Below, piece after piece: positions 1 through 5,462 of a stretch of 8,134 nucleotides of DNA (position 1 is its first letter; each line of letters begins with the position of its first letter). The notes under the pieces are model-generated. The model was not told the DNA's origin. It made no database searches and worked only from the letters and a program-made list of their open reading frames with translations. Source of the DNA: Desulfobacterales bacterium (GTDB lineage Bacteria; Desulfobacterota; Desulfobacteria; Desulfobacterales; C00003106); assembly GCA_030594505.1 (NCBI GenBank), contig JAUVFC010000072.1, positions 1-8,134 on the forward strand. Direction: 5' to 3'. The position numbers and the translations under genes are program-made.

Positions 1-98
1 CCTCAAACAGTTTGCAATTTTTACGCTTCGCTTCACTAAGAACCTCTATGAAAAAGAGACCAAGATAAGCTCATCAAAGACTTTTTACGAAACCATCA
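1..98. repeat. Right half of palindromic repeat, family A (MITE-like)
   Basis: The segment ends at 79-98 with gactttttacgaaaccatca, the exact reverse complement of the left terminal repeat of the complete copy at 5065-5084. The left half is missing because the window begins inside the element. Bases 31-55 (cttcgcttcactaagaacct region) are complementary, with small gaps, to the arm at about 8058-8085 near the other window end. A second, weaker left-arm-like sequence (gatttcgcaaaaagt) follows at 107-121, before the stop codon of the next gene at 138. The region could also act as a transcription end for the minus-strand unit, but no classic GC-rich stem with a T-tract is visible. Confidence 0.75.
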
Positions 99-137
99 AA
101 ATTGAGGATTTCGCAAAAAGTTTTCATTTTTTCGACT

Positions 138-1001
138 TTACTTTCTCTCCCGGAGAACCTCTTCCAGCGCTCTTGGTATATGGGAAATGATCTCCATTAT
201 GTGGGTAGCGGGCGCGGGCCGCGCGTAATGCCCGGCCAATCGGTTTGCCCGCGCGGCCACAACCGCGCTTTCGCTTATCTCCATGCCGGCTCCAACCAGG
301 GCCGTGACAATGCCGGTAAGGGTGTCCCCGGTTCCACCTATCGCCTCCATGGCCTCATCCGCAGGGCTGTGGACAGTGGCATGAATCCCGCTTTTGCCGG
401 CAAGGTAATCCTTGCTCCCCTTGACCAGGAGATAGCAGGCGGCATTGTCGTGCGCGTATGCCCGCGAGATCAAAGCCGGTATCCGGTTCTCCTCATGCAG
501 GATAAATCCCCGCGTGTAAAAAGGATGCGGGGCGGCTTCATCCGCGAGAAAAGCGAGTTCCCCTGCATCAGGAGTAAACAGATCGTATGTCGGAGACTGT
601 CCGCTCATCTTGGCCGCGTACATGAATCCGGCATCCGCGATCAGGATCGGCCGTTTTGTCATCTCGTGCGCGGCAAACAGGACCCGGTTGTGCCAATCCA
701 CGTCCGGTTGCATGTAATGGAATGTGATGGTGTTAAAATCTGCCCGGCCCAAATGCCGGGTCAGGTATTCATAAAGGCGCCGGCTCCCGTCTCCCAAGCC
801 GATATCCCCGACCAGATAAGCAAAAGGGGCCGGTTCGCCCAGTACCTCTCCACTCTTGATGGCCGCGGCCAGCAACGCCGGGGTCCCCCGGTTCACAGGG
901 GCCTGGTTTCCCTGGATACAGATATTAGAGCCTTTTAACGTAACCGTTCCCGCAACAAGCGGGAAATCTCGATCAGGTATGGTTCCTGCTACAGCGAGCA
1001 T
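138..1001 (-). CDS. Ribokinase-fold protein, NAD(P)H-hydrate dehydratase (NNRD)-like
   Basis: This 287-residue protein shows hallmarks of the ADP/ATP-dependent NAD(P)H-hydrate dehydratase branch of the ribokinase fold. There is an LFTPDAGELAFL segment (141-152) resembling the family's TP-x-x-x-E-F/L stretch, a KGS turn (194-196), and the anion-hole/catalytic loop GGTGDTLTG (222-230) with D226 as the expected general base. The N-terminal epimerase domain of bifunctional Nnr proteins is absent. It is the last gene of the yedE unit and overlaps the preceding gene by 13 nt, so it is probably translationally coupled. I chose ATG at 1001, 11 nt after a GAGGAG ribosome site. A GTG at 1010 is possible but lies very close to that site. 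Family knowledge gives repair of hydrated NADH as the default role. Its place beside selenium-type genes suggests a different or specialised substrate, which is inference. The fold call is firm and the substrate is not. Confidence 0.8.
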   Translation of the reverse strand: MLAVAGTIPDRDFPLVAGTVTLKGSNICIQGNQAPVNRGTPALLAAAIKSGEVLGEPAPFAYLVGDIGLGDGSRRLYEYLTRHLGRADFNTITFHYMQPDVDWHNRVLFAAHEMTKRPILIADAGFMYAAKMSGQSPTYDLFTPDAGELAFLADEAAPHPFYTRGFILHEENRIPALISRAYAHDNAACYLLVKGSKDYLAGKSGIHATVHSPADEAMEAIGGTGDTLTGIVTALVGAGMEISESAVVAARANRLAGHYARPAPATHIMEIISHIPRALEEVLRERK

Positions 1002-1516
1002 CGACGCCACATCTCCTCGAAGGCTAACTGCAGGGCATAGCCACAGAGGGTATGGCCGATATCCCGCGGGCGAGGCGCTTCAGTCAAAGACTTGCCCACC
1101 ATGTGCCGGGCCAGATATGGGACATCCGGGCAACCACCCCCTGAGATGTTCACAATGGTCAAGCTCTCCTTGTCAACGGTCAACTTCATATTGGCCGCCC
1201 GAACCATCAGGTACCGGCCAAAGTCTTTGACGTGGAAGAGATCTACGGGGTGCAGCAGTGGGCTGCTGACCGGGACCGCCTGAATGGGCGAGATTTCGGC
1301 TGCCCGGAGCGTCCTCAAAACCTTCAGCTCTTCTATAAGGGGAAACTCGATGACCAGGTCGCAGCCGCTTCGAATCTCAGGCGGCGGTCCCATAACACGA
1401 ATCTTCCATCCCTCTGATTTGAGAAGGCTCTCTGCCCGGATTACTTCACTGGTGTGTTCGAACACCAGTATACCGCGGTCTATGTTTCGGCCATCTGAGA
1501 CCTTCTGAATGGACAT
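989..1516 (-). CDS. Putative Se/S carrier-like protein (DUF3343) with C-terminal extension
   Basis: Residues about 14-80 match the small DUF3343 / Se_S_carrier fold: GILVFEHTSEVIRAESLL, then PPPEIRSGCDLVIEF with a single cysteine (C52) at the position usually conserved in the family. Typical members are about 80 residues, whereas this one has 175. The remaining ~90 residues form a second module with ISGGGCPDVPYLARHMVG (125-141), EAPRPRD (146-152) and HTLCGYALQLAFEE (155-168), giving two further conserved-looking cysteines (C129, C158). The protein is soluble, with no signal peptide. Its ATG overlaps the yedE stop codon by one base (TAATG), which implies coupled translation and a functional link to the transporter. 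By family association it is a candidate carrier of a reduced selenium or sulfur species on a cysteine. No biochemistry is implied by the sequence itself. Confidence 0.82.
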   Translation of the reverse strand: MSIQKVSDGRNIDRGILVFEHTSEVIRAESLLKSEGWKIRVMGPPPEIRSGCDLVIEFPLIEELKVLRTLRAAEISPIQAVPVSSPLLHPVDLFHVKDFGRYLMVRAANMKLTVDKESLTIVNISGGGCPDVPYLARHMVGKSLTEAPRPRDIGHTLCGYALQLAFEEMWRRCSL

Positions 1517-2607
1517 TAGTTCGTTTTTCTCATAGTGAACCCGATAAACAGGCAGACGATGAGCCCGATGACTACGGCGGCGATTCCATGAGGCCCCACC
1601 CCTTTGGGCGAACTGGCCAGGCCGAAGTTGTGAGCAAAGGCAGCGCCGATGATCATCCCCAGGACAAAAATCGCTGCATCACCATCGCCCTCCCCGGCCA
1701 GGAATAGCTGGCGTCCCGGACATCCACCGGCCAGGGCAAAGGCCAGGCCGGCCAGCGCCATCCCTCCGAAATTCCAGAGGCTCATGTTGTGAGCTACCGG
1801 CTGGGTATTAAAGCCGGGGTGAAATTGCCCCAGAATCAGATTTGTAATAAATGCGGCGACCACAAGGCCGATGACCCCCGAGAGGAGATGTGCCTGCCGA
1901 AACAGGATCAGGTCCCGAAAGGCCCCCATAGTGCAAAAACGGCTCCGCTGTGCTAAGAACCCGACGGCAAGACCCACGGCAAGGGATATGATCAGCGGGG
2001 AGTGCATTGATCCCGGACCCTTGACGCTGTAAAAGAGCACCCCGCTTTTATCCTGTCCCTGAATCTGTGGAAAGATCAGCATCAATGCGAGGAAACCGAG
2101 CATGATCAGCGGGAGTATCCATCCTGCCGCGGCATAGGTTTTCTGAGTTCGTCCCAGGTTATATCCTCCTTTCAGAAAGAGGGTGCCGATCCAGATGCCA
2201 CCGACTAAGCCAAGCATTCCGACCACAGCGTTCCCATCCCCCCCGGCCAGACGCAACATGGCCCGCCAGGGACATCCTAAAAAGACCAGGGCCCCGATCA
2301 TGGCAAAGACCCCGAGCACAAACCTTACGATGGGAGCTGAACCCGCCCGGGGCCGAAATTCTCTGAAAAGATAGGCGGTGATCAACGAGCCCAGGACAAA
2401 CCCGATGATCTCCGGTCGCATGTACTGGACCACAGCAGCGCGATGGAGCCCAAGGGCGCCTGCAATATCCCGCCCAAAGCAGGCCACGCAGATGCCCATG
2501 TTGCCAGGGTTGCCCCACTTCTGCAAAAGGGCTGCAAAGACCCCGATAAAGGCGCCTACTCCAATAATTCCCCAACGGGTTGCAAAGAGATTTTTAAATG
2601 CTGTCAT
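1516..2607 (-). CDS. yedE: YeeE/YedE-family membrane protein, selenium-metabolism type (YedE/FdhT-like)
   Basis: This 363-residue, very hydrophobic inner-membrane protein has about nine to ten predicted spans and a visible internal duplication. The first half carries NMGICVACFGRD (36-47) and FLGCPWRAMLRLAGGDGNA (109-127). The second half repeats this as RSRFCTMGAFRD (221-232) and GGCPGRQLFLAGEGDGDAA (294-312). The paired cysteines C40/C43, C112, C225 and C296 line up with those that relay thiosulfate in YeeE-type sulfur transporters. The GCPWR/GGCPGR pair, the overall length and the adjacent DUF3343 gene point to the selenium-associated YedE/FdhT branch rather than to a thiosulfate importer. 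The ATG is preceded by GGGAGGA at good spacing. It is the first firm gene of the three-gene minus-strand unit. The selenium role is an inference from family context; sulfur transport is the alternative. Confidence 0.88.
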   Translation of the reverse strand: MTAFKNLFATRWGIIGVGAFIGVFAALLQKWGNPGNMGICVACFGRDIAGALGLHRAAVVQYMRPEIIGFVLGSLITAYLFREFRPRAGSAPIVRFVLGVFAMIGALVFLGCPWRAMLRLAGGDGNAVVGMLGLVGGIWIGTLFLKGGYNLGRTQKTYAAAGWILPLIMLGFLALMLIFPQIQGQDKSGVLFYSVKGPGSMHSPLIISLAVGLAVGFLAQRSRFCTMGAFRDLILFRQAHLLSGVIGLVVAAFITNLILGQFHPGFNTQPVAHNMSLWNFGGMALAGLAFALAGGCPGRQLFLAGEGDGDAAIFVLGMIIGAAFAHNFGLASSPKGVGPHGIAAVVIGLIVCLFIGFTMRKTN

Positions 2608-2793
2608 TTAGTTCCTCCCTGTTGTTTTACGGTTAAAGGTCTTTTGCCTCAAACCCCAATCAAAGCTCTCAATGCATATAACAGGGATTATTATATTAAG
2701 TTTGCCAATTAGTAAAATAGATAATTCCGATAGGTTGACATGGTTCCATTGATTTTTACGATAGAAAACCATGCGTTGATTTTCTTCAGCCAT
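2608..2793 (-). CDS. Possible small protein or gene remnant upstream of yedE
   Basis: This 61-codon ORF is not recognised. In its favour, its ATG is preceded by AAGGAG at a 6-nt spacing (sequence AAGGAGCAGGCCATG), and its TAA stop directly abuts the yedE ATG, an arrangement expected of a leader or coupled gene. The start of the product (MAEENQRMVFYRKNQWNHV) looks like an ordinary protein, but the rest is AT-rich, of low complexity and ends in a basic tail (RKTTGRN), as if the reading frame had decayed. It could be a real leader peptide, the surviving 5' end of a lost gene, or chance. The stretch also holds a minus-strand TATAAT at 2690-2695 without a convincing -35, which might serve yedE alone. 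Confidence 0.27.
   Translation of the reverse strand: MAEENQRMVFYRKNQWNHVNLSELSILLIGKLNIIIPVICIESFDWGLRQKTFNRKTTGRN
2735..2762 (+). promoter_or_regulatory. Candidate sigma-70-type promoter for the methyltransferase gene
   Basis: A perfect TTGACA at 2735-2740 is followed after 16 bases by TACGAT at 2757-2762, which matches four of six consensus positions. It reads toward the methyltransferase start about 140 bases downstream, crossing the short family A copy. The -10 is mediocre, so this is a tentative call. Confidence 0.3.
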
Positions 2794-2832
2794 GGCCTGC
2801 TCCTTGACTTTAAAGGCAATGCATACTATTAA

Positions 2833-2890
2833 TGATCTCGCAAAAGGTCGAATTCATCGTTCTCAATATGGATTTTTTACGAAATCATCA
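2833..2890. repeat. Short, decayed copy of palindromic repeat family A
   Basis: The left arm tgatctcgcaaaaggtc (2833-2849) and the right arm gattttttacgaaatcatca (2871-2890) are inverted relative to each other, matching at 13 of 17 aligned positions. Both resemble the family A ends (tgatggtttcgtaaaaagtc and its complement). Only about 20 bases separate the arms, so the long central palindrome of the full copy is missing. It lies immediately upstream of the methyltransferase ribosome site (AAGGA about 7 nt before the ATG) and would be part of its leader if transcription starts near 2770. Confidence 0.55.
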
Positions 2891-2904
2891 TCAAGGATAT
2901 CAAC

Positions 2905-3576
2905 ATGGAAGCCGTGCCTATAACGGAAAAATATGAATTGGACACAACGCCCATTGCACTTGGTGGTAAAAAACTGGATCTTTATCAGGTAAAAAACTGG
3001 GATACCTTTATTGGCAATCTTGCGGATAAAGGTGAGGAATATATCAGCGAGTTTCCTTTTTGGATTAAGATATGGGAGGCATCACTAATATTAGCCGATC
3101 ATTTGATTCGAATGAAGATTGAAAAGGAAAAGGAAATACTCGAAATTGGCGCCGGGATGGGTGTTGTCGGCCTGGCCCTTGGAGCTTTGGGGCACAAGGT
3201 GACGATTACAGATTATGAGGATGACGCTCTTGATCTCCTCCGAATGAATGTGGAACGCAATGGACTGGATAACGTATCTGTACGAAAGTTGGATTGGAAC
3301 AACCCGGATCTGACAGGGAAATATGATATTATTTGCGGCTCTGAATTGGTCTACAACGAAAGATTTATAGACCCGATCATGAGTCTTTTTCGAAATTATC
3401 TTCAACCCGACGGCACCATATTTATAGCACATGATGTAGGGCGCATGTGTATGATGAAGTTCATCGGAATGGTTGCCGGTCGATTTGAAATCGAAAACAT
3501 AATGAAAACATTAAGGGGAGATGATGAGATTCATAAAATAGTGATCCATTCACTCCGCATTGGACGAGACCTTTGA
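2905..3576 (+). CDS. Class I SAM-dependent methyltransferase, METTL20/21-like (Methyltransf_16)
   Basis: This 223-residue seven-beta-strand methyltransferase binds AdoMet through motif I ILEIGAGMGVVG (78-89), an acidic residue after strand 2 (ITDYE, 101-105, D103) and the D130-W131 step (KLDW). Two traits place it with the METTL20/21 group of protein lysine methyltransferases (PF10294): the segment FWIKIWEASLILADHL (52-67) before motif I, and the ExxY signature SELVY (146-150) at the position of the family's (D/E)xx(Y/F) motif. That group modifies lysines on proteins such as ETF-beta or chaperones; the substrate here cannot be read from the neighbourhood. The ATG has AAGGA at proper spacing. 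The gene stands alone on the plus strand, divergent from yedE and convergent with the next gene. Its last codons (GAC CTT TGA) fall inside an inverted repeat, so the C-terminus may have been altered by a repeat insertion. Confidence 0.85.
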   Translation: MEAVPITEKYELDTTPIALGGKKLDLYQVKNWDTFIGNLADKGEEYISEFPFWIKIWEASLILADHLIRMKIEKEKEILEIGAGMGVVGLALGALGHKVTITDYEDDALDLLRMNVERNGLDNVSVRKLDWNNPDLTGKYDIICGSELVYNERFIDPIMSLFRNYLQPDGTIFIAHDVGRMCMMKFIGMVAGRFEIENIMKTLRGDDEIHKIVIHSLRIGRDL

Positions 3577-3647
3577 AAAACGTTCGATTTTGTCCGAGGA
3601 AGCAGAGGAGATAGATTTTTACTGAAAGGTCTCAGCGTTCAATTTTT
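3566..3647 (+). repeat. Inverted repeat (family C) at methyltransferase 3' end; possible terminator
   Basis: GAGACCTTT (3566-3574) is perfectly inverted as AAAGGTCTC (3625-3633), with about 50 bases between. A related direct echo occurs inside and just after it (cgttcgatttt at 3581-3591, cgttcaatttt at 3636-3646). A TTTTT run at 3643-3647 follows the right arm on the plus strand, so the structure could end plus-strand transcription between the convergent genes, although the loop is long for an intrinsic terminator. The left arm includes the TGA stop of the methyltransferase. Thirteen to fourteen bases of the same arm recur alone at 7831-7844 in the opposite orientation, which favours a dispersed repeat. 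Confidence 0.45.
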
Positions 3648-4076
3648 CTATAAAGAGACCACATTATTTTTAAGGTCTACAAAATAAACAGGACGGATAT
3701 TGCCATTCTTGTCGAGTTCGGCAACGAATCTTTTTAGCTTACTGTTCCCGATAATATCTGAGACCCGTCTCCGGAGCATTTCGATATCTACCGCTTCCGC
3801 GGCCTCGCTTTCGACACGTTTTTTAATCTGAATGAGCATCGGCACACCTTGATCCTTGATGGGGAGGTTAAACTCAAAATCAAACTTAACTTCCATGCCG
3901 GATGGATCTACAATGCCGAATGCCTTAAGACGGTTATAGAGATTTTCGCTGAGGCTTTCCCAAAAACCGGCGTTTTCCGTACCCGTCTTTGAAACGCTAT
4001 TCTCCTTGCGTAAAAAAGATGAAAAACCAGAAGAGTGGGGCTCGTACCTGCCCGCTTCAGGGTGTGACTCCGGCAC
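3648..4076 (-). CDS. Hypothetical protein, not recognised
   Basis: I do not recognise this protein of about 142 residues. It is soluble and charged, with no signal peptide or membrane span. The N-terminal ~45 residues are rich in S, E, H and G and look disordered. The rest has a regular pattern: a short helix (FWESLSENLYNRLKAFGI), a beta-like stretch (MEVKFDFEFNLP), a likely strand (VPMLIQIKK), a charged helix (EAAEAVDIEMLRRRVSDII) and a final strand pair (KRFVAELDKNGNIRPVYFVDL). The best ribosome site, GGAGG, lies 8 nt before the GTG at 4076, hence this start. In-frame ATG at 4091 and GTG at 4100 would add five or eight residues but lack a clear site. It is convergent with the methyltransferase and separated from nrdG by 240 bases and a terminator-like hairpin, so it is probably its own transcript. 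Confidence 0.65.
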   Translation of the reverse strand: MPESHPEAGRYEPHSSGFSSFLRKENSVSKTGTENAGFWESLSENLYNRLKAFGIVDPSGMEVKFDFEFNLPIKDQGVPMLIQIKKRVESEAAEAVDIEMLRRRVSDIIGNSKLKRFVAELDKNGNIRPVYFVDLKNNVVSL

Positions 4077-4130
4077 TTTTATATCCTCCATGTGATGCAC
4101 ATCTTTATTTTTAAATCAGCATGTTCCACT

Positions 4131-4151
4131 AAAACCCTCTTGTCATGAGGG
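4131..4151 (-). terminator. Candidate intrinsic terminator downstream of nrdG
   Basis: Read on the minus strand, CCCTC (4151-4147), a 7-base loop and GAGGG (4139-4135) form a five-base-pair GC-rich stem followed directly by TTTT (4134-4131). It sits about 165 bases after the nrdG stop and before the unrecognised gene. It would separate the nrd transcript from that gene. The stem is short, so strength is uncertain. Confidence 0.42.
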
Positions 4152-4316
4152 CCTTATCAAGAAAGTTTCTATTATTTTTAATATCCTTCTTTATTAATTT
4201 TGTACACCTTGCTTAGAGTACGTCTTCAGGGAAAAGTCGATCTCCCAAAATGATTACCAGGTATTATGTTTAGTTTTCGAAGATTTTCACCCTTTTTTCA
4301 ATCACAGTGCGTTTTT

Positions 4317-5054
4317 TTAGTCCAATCCTTTAATAATTTCATCCACACCTTCCTGGATCTCTGTCAGTTTCTCTTCAGAATATGGCGCTACCACTTTCAA
4401 GGCCGGATCCATCGGATCTATCGGGTTAAAATTTTGTAGAGTCAGCCCGGTTGCGCCCCGCAGTTGTTCCGCCACTTCATATATCTTGTTTTCAGGAAGG
4501 AGCGATGGGACTACAGTGGTACGAAACATATATGGGACACGATTTTCCAGCAAGAGTTCTATACTCTTTCGGATGAGTTCGATAGGTACGGATACTCCGG
4601 CGCATGCTGAATAGCTGATATCATCTAAGGGCCCCTTGACATCCATAGCTATCTCATCCACGAATTTTTCCATAATAAGATGGCGTAAGGTCTCCGGTTG
4701 AGTACCATTGGTATCGAGCTTAATCTTAAACCCTTCCGCGCGTATTTCCTTTATCAGATCAAGAAGCCCCGGATGAATGGTCGGTTCTCCTCCGGAGATA
4801 CAAACCCCGTCAATCCACTCTCTCATAGGGAGAAGGCGGTTAAGGACGGTATTTAGCGGGATGGTTTCCAGGGACTCGGCAGATGTGACCAGCACATGAT
4901 TATGGCAAAATGGGCACCTGAAGTTGCAGTAAGGAAGAAAAAGTACTGAACAGACCTTTCCCGGCCAGTCCAACAAGGAGGTTTCTATAAAGCCTTTAAT
5001 AGGCGGAAGCTTACTCACACATCTACTAGCCGGTGTCCAGCGAAAAATAGACAC
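4317..5054 (-). CDS. nrdG: Anaerobic ribonucleotide reductase activating protein (radical SAM)
   Basis: This protein of up to 245 residues installs the glycyl radical on NrdD using AdoMet and a [4Fe-4S] cluster. The cluster ligands are in CNFRCPFCHN (C43, C47, C50). The AdoMet-binding GGEP lies at 88-91 (VCISGGEP), followed by KLDTNG (112-117) and the AMDVKGP strand (136-142). IKGFIETSLLDWPGKV (19-34) is the typical opening of the longer NrdG family (TIGR02495 type) and normally sits at the very N-terminus. The extra 17 or so residues here (starting SIFRWTP) are therefore suspicious. The GTG at 5054 has only a weak AGG upstream, and GTG at 5018 would give a more family-like 233-residue protein. 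Only 11 bases separate the 5054 start from a palindromic repeat that divides nrdG from the redoxin and nrdD upstream. Function is firm; the start is not. Confidence 0.92.
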   Translation of the reverse strand: MSIFRWTPASRCVSKLPPIKGFIETSLLDWPGKVCSVLFLPYCNFRCPFCHNHVLVTSAESLETIPLNTVLNRLLPMREWIDGVCISGGEPTIHPGLLDLIKEIRAEGFKIKLDTNGTQPETLRHLIMEKFVDEIAMDVKGPLDDISYSACAGVSVPIELIRKSIELLLENRVPYMFRTTVVPSLLPENKIYEVAEQLRGATGLTLQNFNPIDPMDPALKVVAPYSEEKLTEIQEGVDEIIKGLD

Positions 5055-5064
5055 TACCTAACTG

Positions 5065-5213
5065 TGATGGTTTCGTAAAAAGTCAATTTTGTTCACTTCA
5101 TGAGCATTTTGAGCGCACTTAAGATGTTAGCATTTTTTAATGCTGAACAGCTTAAGTGCTTTTCTCCCAAAATGCTCAAAGTCGTTCACAAAAGACTTTT
5201 TACGAAACCATCA
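5065..5213. repeat. Complete 149-bp palindromic element, family A (MITE-like)
   Basis: Perfect 20-bp terminal inverted repeats, tgatggtttcgtaaaaagtc (5065-5084) and its complement (5194-5213), bound an element that is palindromic nearly throughout. Internal arms pair in nested order: 5101-5111 with 5168-5178 (tgagcattttg), 5115-5123 with 5151-5159 (gcacttaag), and 5125-5134 with 5139-5149, with the apex near 5136. There is no coding capacity and no obvious target duplication. It lies between the redoxin and nrdG, and its right end supplies the redoxin's TGA stop (5211-5213). If the nrd operon is transcribed through it, the RNA would fold into one long hairpin that could affect termination, processing or nrdG dosage. 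Confidence 0.88.
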
Positions 5214-5462
5214 ACTTTTGTCGATAGAAAAGAGATAATCCTTTATTTTATCCGCGTCGGCGATGGCGCTCGAATCGTTAAGCACCAGGATCGGAAGCCC
5301 TTTTGTCTCCACGGTTTCTACTAATTCATGCCAGGCCAGATGGGCTAAAGCGCCTGGATTGTCAGGCCCCAACTCTTCCAGTTTTATTCCCAGCATTTCA
5401 AGATCAAATTGTTGTTTTACTTCCTGGCATGCGCTGCAAAGGCTCTTGGTGAAAAGTGTCAT
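5211..5462 (-). CDS. Glutaredoxin/NrdH-like redoxin of the nrdD operon
   Basis: This 83-residue thioredoxin-fold protein begins with the first strand MTLFTKS, then a redox-active CSAC (C9, C12). A GLP turn (55-57) before a strand (ILVLN) is the expected cis-proline site, and the C-terminal helix ADADKIKDYLFS closes the fold. The length matches small glutaredoxins and NrdH redoxins. Its ATG overlaps the nrdD stop by four bases (ATGA), and a strong GGAGG lies inside the nrdD end, so it is co-translated with nrdD. Known biology: class III reductases of the NrdD2/NrdD3 types use redoxins instead of formate as reductant and often have such a gene alongside. I infer this is the electron donor for NrdD here. 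The stop codon lies in the end of a palindromic repeat, so the last one or two residues may not be ancestral. Confidence 0.88.
   Translation of the reverse strand: MTLFTKSLCSACQEVKQQFDLEMLGIKLEELGPDNPGALAHLAWHELVETVETKGLPILVLNDSSAIADADKIKDYLFSIDKS

Noticed and set aside
102..938. 278-codon plus-strand ORF
   Set aside because: It lies antisense to the dehydratase-like gene, which has clear family motifs. It is a typical shadow in GC-rich DNA, and its product is arginine-rich without recognisable motifs.
2159..2575. 138-codon minus-strand ORF inside yedE
   Set aside because: It is an out-of-frame reading of yedE, whose frame shows duplicated cysteine motifs and membrane spans.
3574..3665. Read-through of the methyltransferase TGA in a selenium-using host
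   Set aside because: The downstream open frame runs through the family C repeat and into sequence antisense to the next gene. No methyltransferase motif lies beyond the stop.
5130..5213. Selenocysteine read-through at the redoxin TGA stop
   Set aside because: The frame stays open beyond TGA, but only through the palindromic repeat. Small redoxins of this size end here, and no family residue is expected at that position.
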